Shown one piece after another: positions 44,045 to 52,150 of a stretch of DNA of 64,000 bases. How positions within the stretch are numbered: position 1 is the first letter of the stretch; each line of letters opens with the position of its first letter. This DNA comes from Anaerolineaceae bacterium. Lineage in GTDB: Bacteria; Chloroflexota; Anaerolineae; Anaerolineales; Anaerolineaceae. The stretch is taken from the NCBI GenBank assembly GCA_016927865.1, contig JAFGLU010000117.1, positions 20,762-84,761 on the forward strand, written 5' to 3'. The position numbers and the translations under genes were made by a program. A model generated the notes under the pieces. That model did no database searches. It was given only the letters and a program-made list of their open reading frames with translations, and was not told the origin of the DNA.

Positions 44045-44995
44045 TTACTGGTGCCAGTTCAGATCGGGGGCAGTGGGAATCTTGGTGGGGGTCAGCCAGG
44101 AAAGGATGCCAGTGGTGTACCGTTTGTGGGGCGGAATACGGTCGAATGCTACCAGAATCAGGCTGATTGCCAGCAAAATTCCGCCAAGCACCTGGCTCAG
44201 GTTCAGGGATTCGTTCAACATGAAGACCGCCAACATGACCGTGATGAGGATTTCACCCAGCCCCAGCAGGGCTGTTTGCAATCCACCCAGGTGTTTAATC
44301 CCCAGGAAAAGGGTGAAGCGCGAAAAGAATGTGATGAGAGCCATTGAGATTGCCGCCCACCAGGCCACATTGCCAGTGGGGATTTGGCGGTCTAGCAGGA
44401 TGTAAGCCAGCAGGACGGTGAAGGCCATGCCCAGCAAGGTGTATAGGGTGACAGTCTGGGCCGGCACCTCGTATAACACGCGCTGGTTGATGATCAGGTG
44501 CAGGGCGTAGAGGATGGCAGAACCGAGCATCATCAATGCGCCGACCGGGTCGACTACCCGGTCACCCGTGTAGACTAGCAGGATGACCGCAGGAACAGAG
44601 AGAATCAAACGGAAGATGGTCAGGCGGGTAATCGTTTGCCGGTCGAGGAGCAGCCAAAGGGCTACAAAGATGGGGTAGAAGGAATACAGCAGATGGCCGA
44701 TGGAAGCATCCAGGCGGGCGAGAGCGCTGTAATACAGCACCGATCCCACGCCGTTGACGAACCCGGCCAAGAGGCAGCCGATCAGGCCGACCGAGAAAAT
44801 GTAAAAATATTGGCGCATGGCAATGGCCATAACGGCCAGCATGAGCAGGGCAGCGATGCCGGTGCGCAGGACGATGACGGTTAGCGGGGAGAAACCGGAA
44901 TTGATGGCCACCTTGCCGAAGATGGGAACAACTCCCAAAAATACGGCGGATGAGAGTGCGGCTACTATTCCCTTGTGTTGTCCGGCGATTGCCAT
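44045..44995 (-). CDS. EamA/DMT-family transporter
   Basis: A 316-residue protein with ten predicted membrane helices in two EamA repeats (for example VVPIFGKVAINSG and GSVLYYSALARLDASIGHLLY in the first, TFFSRFTLFLGIKHLGG in the second). The family exports amino acids and other metabolites. It begins 54 nt after the threonine-synthase-receiver gene on the same strand and may be co-transcribed. Threonine or homoserine export would then be a natural guess, but that is inference. Confidence 0.85.
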   Translation of the reverse strand: MAIAGQHKGIVAALSSAVFLGVVPIFGKVAINSGFSPLTVIVLRTGIAALLMLAVMAIAMRQYFYIFSVGLIGCLLAGFVNGVGSVLYYSALARLDASIGHLLYSFYPIFVALWLLLDRQTITRLTIFRLILSVPAVILLVYTGDRVVDPVGALMMLGSAILYALHLIINQRVLYEVPAQTVTLYTLLGMAFTVLLAYILLDRQIPTGNVAWWAAISMALITFFSRFTLFLGIKHLGGLQTALLGLGEILITVMLAVFMLNESLNLSQVLGGILLAISLILVAFDRIPPHKRYTTGILSWLTPTKIPTAPDLNWHQ

Positions 44996-45049
44996 ACGCT
45001 ACCCTTTCATAATGGAGGTGGCGGCACTCCCCCCGCCTTCTGCCGGAGG

Positions 45050-46717
45050 TTATCTCAGTAACGCTCTTACTTCGTCGAGCAGTTCATCACTCATAAAGTC
45101 GCCCTTCTGCATCAGTCGCTGGATGTGGCCGCGCATACGGTCTTTTTCGGCGGGGGTCAGCTCTTTGGCGGTCACCACAATGATCGGGATGTCGGCTGTG
45201 TCAGGTGATTTCTTGAGCTCGTCCATCACGGCGTAGCCGTCCATTTCGGGCATCATCAAGTCCAGAATGATGAGATTGGGATGTTCGCGTTGGACCAATT
45301 CAACCGCTTCGCGGCCGTTGGTGGCTTCGAAGAGGGTGTAGTTGCCCTGCGATTGGAGGATGCGGCGCACCAGGCGGCGAACTTCGGGATTGTCATCCAC
45401 AATGGCAATGCGGGGGAAGCGGTCGATGCCCACCTTGCTGAGGGCTGCCAGCAAACCTTCTTCCTGGCTCTCTTCCATGCCATCCTGCGGGAAGACGATA
45501 TCGCGCGACCAGCCCTCGCCAAGGATGTTGCGTTCGATGGGCATGGTGTGACCGGTGCAGTTGATCACGACGGTTTCGTGGGACTTAATGATGCTGGCGC
45601 GGACCAGCTTGACCAGCCCGGCAAAGGCAACCGCAGCGGCGGGTTCAACCGACAGGCCTTCCATTTTGGCCAGGTAGTGCATGGCGCGGAAGGCTTCTTC
45701 GTCGCTAACGCTGTCAATTACGCCGCCGGAGGACTCGAGCATCTTCTGGCGCAGAATGGTGTAAGTGCGGCCGGGGTCGCCCGTAGCCAGCGTGGCGATG
45801 TGCGTCCGGGGCGACAGCACGGGAATGGCCGTGTCGCGGTTTTGCTTCCAGGCGTGGGCCATGGGGGCGCAACCCTCGGCCTGTAAGGCGGCGACTTTGG
45901 GAATTTTGTCTACCAGCCCCATGTCAAAAAGTTCTTTGAAGCCTTTGATGACGCCAATGGGGCCCATGCCACCAGAAACCGACTGGATGTACCAATCGGG
46001 CGCGCGCCAGGGGGTGGTCTCGCCGGGGCCTAACAGGCGGGTGAGCTGCTCGGCAAGCTCGAAGGAGATGGTTTTCATGGCCTCGATGCAAGGGATGGTG
46101 CGGGCACCCTGGTCGATCGACAAGCCGCGCTGATGGGCAAATTCGGAGGCTACCTTCTTGGCCTGGTCATAGGAGCCGGTTATTTTGATCACCTGGGTGC
46201 CGTAGATGGCTACTTCGCGCATTTTTGCGGCGGGAACCAGGCTGGTGAGAAAAGCCCACAATTTAATACTGGCCCGAGAGGCATACGCCGAGTAAGAAAT
46301 GGCAACGTTGCCGGTTGAGGCAATGACGAATTCATTCACCCCGGCTTCCTTCAATGCGGCCACGGTGATGACAGCCTGGCGGTCTTTGAAAGAGGCTGTG
46401 GGGCCCTGGCGCTCGTCTTTGACGTACAGATTGGGGCAGCCCAGCATCATTCCCAGGTTGTTGGCGCGAATGAGCGGTGTTCCACCTTCGCCCAGGGTGA
46501 GTTCCATGTTAGGCCCCTGGAGGGGCAGCAGTTCCTGGTATCGCCAGATATCAAAAGGCCGGTCGGCTAACAGGGCAGGCCAATCTTTCGCTACTGCGGC
46601 ATAATCATAGCGTGCTTCGCGCCAGTTGCTTCCACACTTCGGGCAAGCAGGTTTGCTGACCGTGAAGGGGGTCTGGTGTCCGCAGTCTAGGCATTCGACA
46701 TAAAGATTTGAGGGCAT
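45050..46717 (-). CDS. Threonine-synthase-like PLP enzyme fused to a response-regulator receiver
   Basis: A 555-residue fusion. Residues 1-30 form a zinc ribbon (Cys9, Cys12, Cys25, Cys28). Residues 55-425 are a fold-type II PLP enzyme of the threonine synthase type: EGGTPLIRA, PTASFKDR with the PLP lysine Lys111, ASTGN (133-137), VEPAAAVAFAG and CTGHTMPIERN. Threonine synthase makes threonine from O-phosphohomoserine. Residues 434-555 are a complete receiver (FPRIAIVDDNPEVRRL, Asp486 in IILDLMMPEMDG, VVTAKE). The receiver end (LMQKGDFMSDELLDEV) resembles the second receiver of the kinase encoded 23 nt upstream. Phosphorylation may control the enzyme, or the enzyme part may act as a sensor output. 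AGGA lies 8 nt before the ATG. Confidence 0.87.
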   Translation of the reverse strand: MPSNLYVECLDCGHQTPFTVSKPACPKCGSNWREARYDYAAVAKDWPALLADRPFDIWRYQELLPLQGPNMELTLGEGGTPLIRANNLGMMLGCPNLYVKDERQGPTASFKDRQAVITVAALKEAGVNEFVIASTGNVAISYSAYASRASIKLWAFLTSLVPAAKMREVAIYGTQVIKITGSYDQAKKVASEFAHQRGLSIDQGARTIPCIEAMKTISFELAEQLTRLLGPGETTPWRAPDWYIQSVSGGMGPIGVIKGFKELFDMGLVDKIPKVAALQAEGCAPMAHAWKQNRDTAIPVLSPRTHIATLATGDPGRTYTILRQKMLESSGGVIDSVSDEEAFRAMHYLAKMEGLSVEPAAAVAFAGLVKLVRASIIKSHETVVINCTGHTMPIERNILGEGWSRDIVFPQDGMEESQEEGLLAALSKVGIDRFPRIAIVDDNPEVRRLVRRILQSQGNYTLFEATNGREAVELVQREHPNLIILDLMMPEMDGYAVMDELKKSPDTADIPIIVVTAKELTPAEKDRMRGHIQRLMQKGDFMSDELLDEVRALLR

Positions 46718-46740
46718 ATTAAGTTATCCTATGTGTAAGT

Positions 46741-49700
46741 TTATGTGGTTCCGCCGGCGTTTTTGGGGGCGGTGCGCAGTTTGCGCAGCGATTTTTCCAA
46801 TGTGTTGAGTAGTTCGTTCTCGCGCAGATAGCCTTTGGTGAGTAACTGCTGGCCGAATTGGTTCAGCTTTTCATGCTGCTCGGCGGTCAGATCAGCGCCA
46901 GTGAGGATGATGACGGGAAGATCGCGCAGCTTGGGATCGGCGCGCAGGTGGCCGATGAGGGTGAAGCCATCCATGTCGGGCATGAACAGGTCCATGATGA
47001 CGGCGTCGGGCTTCTTGTTTTGGATGGCATCCCAACCGTTGGTGCCGCCCTCGGCCGTTCGAACGCGGTAGCGCTGCTGCTCTTCAAGCATCTTTTGGAC
47101 CAGGCGCAAATCGCCTGGTTCATCATCGATGAGGAGAATTTCCTTGATCTGCCCGTCTCGATCTAGCCGGTGAATAGCGTTGGCCAGGTCTTCCTGAACG
47201 AATGGCTTGACCAGGTAATCGGCGGCGCCGAGGCTGAAGCCTTTCTCCTCTTCTTCCAGGATGCTGCACACCACCACCGGAATGTCGCGGGTGTCGGGGT
47301 CAGATTTAAGATCATTCATCACCTGCCAGCCGTCTCGCTCGGGCATCATCACGTCGACGGTGATGGCAAAGGGGCGGTGCTGCTTGGCGGCAGCTACAGC
47401 GGTTTTGGGGTCTACATGCGGGATGACCTTGTATCCCTGAGGCTGTAAGAAGCGCTCATACAGGTTGATGACCTGCGGGTCGTCGTCAATGCACAAAACA
47501 ATATGTGATTCGCCGGGGCTGCCACCGTCTTCTTCTTCCTGGTAAGGCAGGGTGAAGAAGAAGATACTGCCTTGACCCACCACGCTGGAAAGCAAGCCGA
47601 TACGCCCGCCGTGCATTTCGATGAGCGAGCGGCAGATGGAAAGACCCAGGCCGGTACCGCCGGTTTTGCGGGTGGGCGAGTCGTCCACCTGGGAGAAAGG
47701 CAGGAACAGCTTGATGCGGTCACTGTCGGCAATGCCGGGGCCGGTGTCGGCTACGGTGACCATCACTTCGGGGATGCCCTTGGGGCTGCGTACGCGGCGG
47801 GCTTCCACGGTGATAGAACCTTCATCGGTGAATTTGGATGCGTTGGAAAGGAAGTTGATCAATACCTGGCGAACGCGGGTCATGTCGGCGCGAACCACCG
47901 GCAGATCGGGGTCAACGAGTTGAACGAGCTTGATGGGTTTGTCTTTGACCAGACCGACGGCGGTGGACATGGCGCCGTTGATCATGTCGCTCACGTTGAT
48001 ATCGCTGAGCGAGAGTTCCATCTTGCCGGCTTCCAACTTGGAGAAGTCGAGGATTTCGTTGATGAGGGTCAGCAGGTGTTGGCCGGAGCTGTAGATGGCG
48101 GACAGGTCTTGCGTTTGCATTTCGTTGACCGGGCCGTCGATGCCCTTGAGGATGACGCGCGAGAAGCCAATGATGGAGTTTAGCGGGGTGCGCAGTTCGT
48201 GGCTCATGTTGGCCAGGAACTGGCTCTTCACACGGTCGGCCTCGCGCATTTCTTCCACCGCGTGTTGGGCGAGCTCGTAAGCGCGGGCATTTTCAATGGC
48301 GATGGCGATTTGGTCTGAGAGGATGCCCAAGACGTTGACATCATCGGGGCCAAATGCGTTGGTGCTCTTCGATTGCATGTCCAGCGCGCCGATGACGGTG
48401 TTGCCTAATTTGAGGGGCAGACCCATTTCAGCACGGGTGTCGGGGAGCAGCGGATTGGGGTAGTACATGGGTGAATTGAGCACATCGTTGAGCACAAAAG
48501 GCTCCCCGGTGGCGGTAACTGTGCCCACCACCGAGCGTGAACCAACCGCCAGTTTGTGTCCGCGACGTTTGAGCTCTGCGCCGGCAGAGCCGGTCGACTC
48601 GCGCACGTTGGCGAATGTGCCCGACTCGTCCAAGAGGAAGATGGAGGCATGGTAGAAGCTGAAGCGGTCGATGAGCAGGTTGACAATGCGATCCAGCAGC
48701 AGGTCGAGCGTGAGGGTGGAGGCGGTGTCGCGGGCAATTTCAGAAGCGGTTTGCAGCTCCAGCGCGCGGCGTTGAGCCTGGCTGAGCAAGCGCAGTTTCT
48801 CGACTGCCACGGCAATACCATTGGCGACTGTCTTTAGCAGTGCCACCTCTTGGGGAGCGTAGTCAGAACGCTGGCGAGAGGAAGCAATCAGAACGCCGAT
48901 GAGGTTGCCGCCCGTGCGCAATGGCAGAATGGCGCAGGCAGGCATCTCGAGCTTTTCGAGCGTCTTGCGCGAGGCCGGGTCGATGGGGAATTCGGTCACG
49001 TCGTTGATGACCAGCCCCTCTTCAGAGAGCAAACGGACCAGCGGCAGGTCATCGACCGGCAGGTGGGTGCCCTTTGCCTGGTATTCTCCGTTGCGATCAT
49101 GGTACCCGGTGAGTTCCAGGTCGGTCATTTCGCCGCTGTGGTCTTTATTGATGAGAATAATCGAAACGCGATCTGCTTTTTGGGGCAGGGCGTTTTTCTC
49201 AACCAATGATAACATTTGGCCAATGTCTTGCGCCTGGGCGATCTGATTGGAAACGCTGTAGAGCAGGCCGGTTTCGGCCAAGGCAGCTTGGGTTTGGGCA
49301 AACAGGCGCTGGTTTTCGACCGCAATGGTCAACTGATCGACGAGTGGGGGGAGGGTGCGGGTTTCGCTGCCGGTGAAGGTGTGGCGGTCGTCGCCTTCCA
49401 ACAGCAGGACGCCCATCTGGCGTTTTCCGGCGATGAGCGGGAGGATGCCCATGGAGCGGACGTGACGGTGTTCCAGATACTGGCGGAAGTTTGCGTCGAT
49501 GGGGGAGGTGGCTACATCATCGACGAACACAGCCGAGGTGATATTGCGGAAGCGGTCGTGCACTTCGCGCGGGAAGACGGTTTCTACGGGCGGGGGCGGG
49601 CTGCCATAGCCGGAATACCAGTTGGCACGGACCTGCACCTTGTTGACCCGGTTGGATGCATCGGTTTCGTACAGCAGAAGCACGCCGCGGTTGATTCCGG

Positions 49701-51399
49701 TGAGCTTGACGCCGTTGATGACTGCGGCCAACATTTCCTGGTAGTCGTTTGCCAGCACCAGGCGGTTGGTGGCGCGATAGAGGTTCTCTGTTTCGTCCAG
49801 GTTGACCTGCAACTGTGAGAGGAGGTTTTCGCGGACGTAAGTATTGGAGATGGCATCGGCGGCCACGCGCAGAATGTTGATTTCTTCGGTGAGCCACTGG
49901 CGCGGATGGTCTATTTGTTCAAAAATAAGCAAGCCGGGAACGTTGCGACTGCCGGTGACTGCCAAAACGAGCGCGGAAAGAATATTTTGCTCTTTGAAGA
50001 ACGCTGCGGAGGTGGTGTTGGTGGATTCCAGCGCCAGGGGGGCCATCCAACCCTGGCTCAGAAGGCCGGGCATCGAATCGCCTAAGGCGGTGAGGGGGAT
50101 GGACTGAATGCGCGAGCGGTCGAATAAGTATGCCGAAAGTGGCGCAGTGTAATCTTCGACCAGCTTCCAGTGGGGGTTGGTTTCGTCGTCCGCGTATTGG
50201 GCAAAATAGACGCGGTTGGCTTGAGAGGCATTGGCCATGTGCTTGAGCACATCAGGCAGTGCCTGGGCGCCGAGCTCGGAAAGGGAGGCCACCGAGCGAG
50301 CCACGCTGGCCTGGTAGCGCTCGCGATTTTCGATCGCGTTCAGCGCGGTCTGCATCTGCTCAAACAAGGTAGCGTTTTCTAGCGCAATAGCGGCTTGAGA
50401 GACAGCTGTGGAGAGTAGTTCGGTATGAACCTCGTCAAACTGGGCGGCATTCTTGTTGTCGAAGTCTTGAATGATGAGGGCGCCGTCCTGGTCGCCACCG
50501 GCAATGAGGGGGATGATCATTAACGAGCTGGGGATGCGCTCGGGGAGTGAGATATTCAACTCCTCAAGGCGCTCGCTGACCTGTCCGTTGAGGAGCAGCG
50601 GCTCGGGAGATTGCACGGCGTAAACGACCAATTCGTTGGAGGAAGCGCGAGTCTCTATCTCAATGGGCTGCCCATCCACACGGTAGACGGGAAAAGAAAT
50701 GTCCCTGGTCTGGTGATTGATTGCAGCCAGGATGAGGTTGCGGTTATCGAGCAGTTCACCGACCATTTCGGTCAGAGTCTGGTAAATATCTTCGCGGGAG
50801 GTCAGTTTGCTCAAGCGCTGTCCAATCCGGTTGAGGATGGCCAGGTCCTGGTTGCGATGAAGGATGACTTCTTCAGCGCGGACTCTCTCGGCCAGTTCCT
50901 GCTGCGCGGATTGGTACAGTCGAGCATTTTCCAGTGCCAGCGCCAGTTGGGTGGTAATCTCCATGACCATGAAGCGGTCATCATCTGTCCAATTGCGCTG
51001 ATCGGAATCGTCAACTACCTCGAGGAGCAGTTCTCCCAGGTTGCCGGCCTGGAAAGGTACGGCGATGGCGGCGGGAGCATCCGCGGAAGCCGGTTGAATC
51101 CCAACCTGGCTGGAGTGCAAACTCTGCAATCCGGCGTGTGTCCAGGGCTGAAGCGCGACACCGATGCCTAGCTGGTCGACAGCGACGCCGGTGAGATCGC
51201 CAGAGGCAACCTGGGCAGGGCGCTCGGGGGGAGGTTGGGCGGGCAGGGCTGCCGCGGGGGCAGGCTGCCAGTCCCAGCCAGAGTCGTCCAGCGAGCCAGC
51301 AGACTGCTGGGCCGGAAGCTCGGACTCTTGCTCGACCTGGGAATGTTCCAGATCGGAGAAGAGGTTTCTAAGCCGTTTGTGCAGTTGTTTCTTTGACAT
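46741..51399 (-). CDS. Large soluble multi-GAF hybrid histidine kinase with two receivers
   Basis: A 1552-residue cytoplasmic kinase with no membrane segment. The order is an acidic, disordered N-terminus (1-60), about six GAF-type domains (60-1040), and HisKA with His1067 (NMSHELRTPLNSIIGFS). HATPase (1170-1290; NFLSNASKFTDEG, DTGPGIADSD, GTGLGLSICRSL) and two receivers follow (Asp1349 in TVDVMMPERDG, Asp1470 in IMDLFMPDMDG). It is the only kinase in the minus-strand operon, which also encodes four kinase-less sensors and two free receivers. It is the natural hub. The start overlaps the ParA gene by 32 nt and has AGGAG about 10 nt upstream. Confidence 0.92.
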   Translation of the reverse strand: MSKKQLHKRLRNLFSDLEHSQVEQESELPAQQSAGSLDDSGWDWQPAPAAALPAQPPPERPAQVASGDLTGVAVDQLGIGVALQPWTHAGLQSLHSSQVGIQPASADAPAAIAVPFQAGNLGELLLEVVDDSDQRNWTDDDRFMVMEITTQLALALENARLYQSAQQELAERVRAEEVILHRNQDLAILNRIGQRLSKLTSREDIYQTLTEMVGELLDNRNLILAAINHQTRDISFPVYRVDGQPIEIETRASSNELVVYAVQSPEPLLLNGQVSERLEELNISLPERIPSSLMIIPLIAGGDQDGALIIQDFDNKNAAQFDEVHTELLSTAVSQAAIALENATLFEQMQTALNAIENRERYQASVARSVASLSELGAQALPDVLKHMANASQANRVYFAQYADDETNPHWKLVEDYTAPLSAYLFDRSRIQSIPLTALGDSMPGLLSQGWMAPLALESTNTTSAAFFKEQNILSALVLAVTGSRNVPGLLIFEQIDHPRQWLTEEINILRVAADAISNTYVRENLLSQLQVNLDETENLYRATNRLVLANDYQEMLAAVINGVKLTGINRGVLLLYETDASNRVNKVQVRANWYSGYGSPPPPVETVFPREVHDRFRNITSAVFVDDVATSPIDANFRQYLEHRHVRSMGILPLIAGKRQMGVLLLEGDDRHTFTGSETRTLPPLVDQLTIAVENQRLFAQTQAALAETGLLYSVSNQIAQAQDIGQMLSLVEKNALPQKADRVSIILINKDHSGEMTDLELTGYHDRNGEYQAKGTHLPVDDLPLVRLLSEEGLVINDVTEFPIDPASRKTLEKLEMPACAILPLRTGGNLIGVLIASSRQRSDYAPQEVALLKTVANGIAVAVEKLRLLSQAQRRALELQTASEIARDTASTLTLDLLLDRIVNLLIDRFSFYHASIFLLDESGTFANVRESTGSAGAELKRRGHKLAVGSRSVVGTVTATGEPFVLNDVLNSPMYYPNPLLPDTRAEMGLPLKLGNTVIGALDMQSKSTNAFGPDDVNVLGILSDQIAIAIENARAYELAQHAVEEMREADRVKSQFLANMSHELRTPLNSIIGFSRVILKGIDGPVNEMQTQDLSAIYSSGQHLLTLINEILDFSKLEAGKMELSLSDINVSDMINGAMSTAVGLVKDKPIKLVQLVDPDLPVVRADMTRVRQVLINFLSNASKFTDEGSITVEARRVRSPKGIPEVMVTVADTGPGIADSDRIKLFLPFSQVDDSPTRKTGGTGLGLSICRSLIEMHGGRIGLLSSVVGQGSIFFFTLPYQEEEDGGSPGESHIVLCIDDDPQVINLYERFLQPQGYKVIPHVDPKTAVAAAKQHRPFAITVDVMMPERDGWQVMNDLKSDPDTRDIPVVVCSILEEEEKGFSLGAADYLVKPFVQEDLANAIHRLDRDGQIKEILLIDDEPGDLRLVQKMLEEQQRYRVRTAEGGTNGWDAIQNKKPDAVIMDLFMPDMDGFTLIGHLRADPKLRDLPVIILTGADLTAEQHEKLNQFGQQLLTKGYLRENELLNTLEKSLRKLRTAPKNAGGTT

Positions 51400-52150
51400 A
51401 CGTCAGGATCTCCTGAGCCAAAGCACGGTATTGTAGGGAAGAGCGGCTCTTGGGGGAGTGATAAATGATCGGCAGCCCGGCGATGGCGCTTTCGCGCAAA
51501 CGGGTATCGGTTTCGATAATGGTTTCGAGGACGCCGTTGCCGAAGGTTGCGCGAAGCTGTTCGCTGAGCGTGCGGTGGATGCGGTTGCGGCGATCGAACA
51601 TGGTCAGAAGCAGGCGGTAGGTGAGTTGGGGGTTGCCCTGGGCGCGGATTTTGCGGACCAGGCTCATCATGCTGCGCAGGGCGTTGATGGAGAAGAATTC
51701 TGCCTGGGTGGGCATGAGCAGCATGTCGCTGGCGGTGAGGGCATTGGTGGTGATAGCGCCTAGGAAGGGGGGGCAGTCGAGGATGATGTAGTCATAAGCC
51801 CAGGGCTGCCCGCGGAGGGCCTTTTTGAGGGCAGTTTCGTAGCCCGTGCGCATGGGTAAGAATCGTTCGGTCATGCCCATCTCGGAGGTAGCGGGGATAA
51901 CGTCGAGCTTGGGAATGCCAGTTTTGATGATTGCCTGGGCAGCCGGGAGGGATTCGAGCAACACGTTGACAATGGACTGCTTGATTTGAGTTGTGTCTAC
52001 ACCCAGCGCAAGAGTCAGGTTGGCTTGTGCATCCAGGTCGATCAATAACACCGAGGCGCCGGACTCAACCAGCGAAGCCCCCAGGGAGATGCAGGTGGTG
52101 GTTTTTGCAACACCACCTTTTTCATTCGCTATGGATAAAATGTAAGTCAT
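51368..52150 (-). CDS. ParA/Soj-like ATPase within the signalling operon
   Basis: A 260-residue ParA-type ATPase. The deviant Walker A is NEKGGVAKTTT (9-19). LIDLDAQANLTLAL follows, and IILDCPPFLG is Walker B. The C-terminal part (TMFDRRNRIHRTLSEQLR, ESAIAGLPIIYHSPKSRSSLQYRALAQEIL) is typical of Soj proteins. No parB or parS-like site lies nearby, so chromosome partition is unlikely. ParA paralogues in chemosensory operons position receptor arrays, which fits this context. The ATG shares one base with the preceding stop (TAATG) and has AGGAGG upstream. Confidence 0.9.
   Translation of the reverse strand: MTYILSIANEKGGVAKTTTCISLGASLVESGASVLLIDLDAQANLTLALGVDTTQIKQSIVNVLLESLPAAQAIIKTGIPKLDVIPATSEMGMTERFLPMRTGYETALKKALRGQPWAYDYIILDCPPFLGAITTNALTASDMLLMPTQAEFFSINALRSMMSLVRKIRAQGNPQLTYRLLLTMFDRRNRIHRTLSEQLRATFGNGVLETIIETDTRLRESAIAGLPIIYHSPKSRSSLQYRALAQEILTYVKETTAQTA

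Noticed and set aside
46718..46740. Amino-acid-responsive leader or riboswitch before the threonine-synthase fusion
   Set aside because: The gap to the kinase gene is only 23 nt and contains no structure beyond a ribosome binding site.
47572..48183. Plus-strand open frames opposite the large kinase and sensors
   Set aside because: These Gly/Val-rich frames, including 60166-60966, lie wholly inside genes with clear domains on the other strand.
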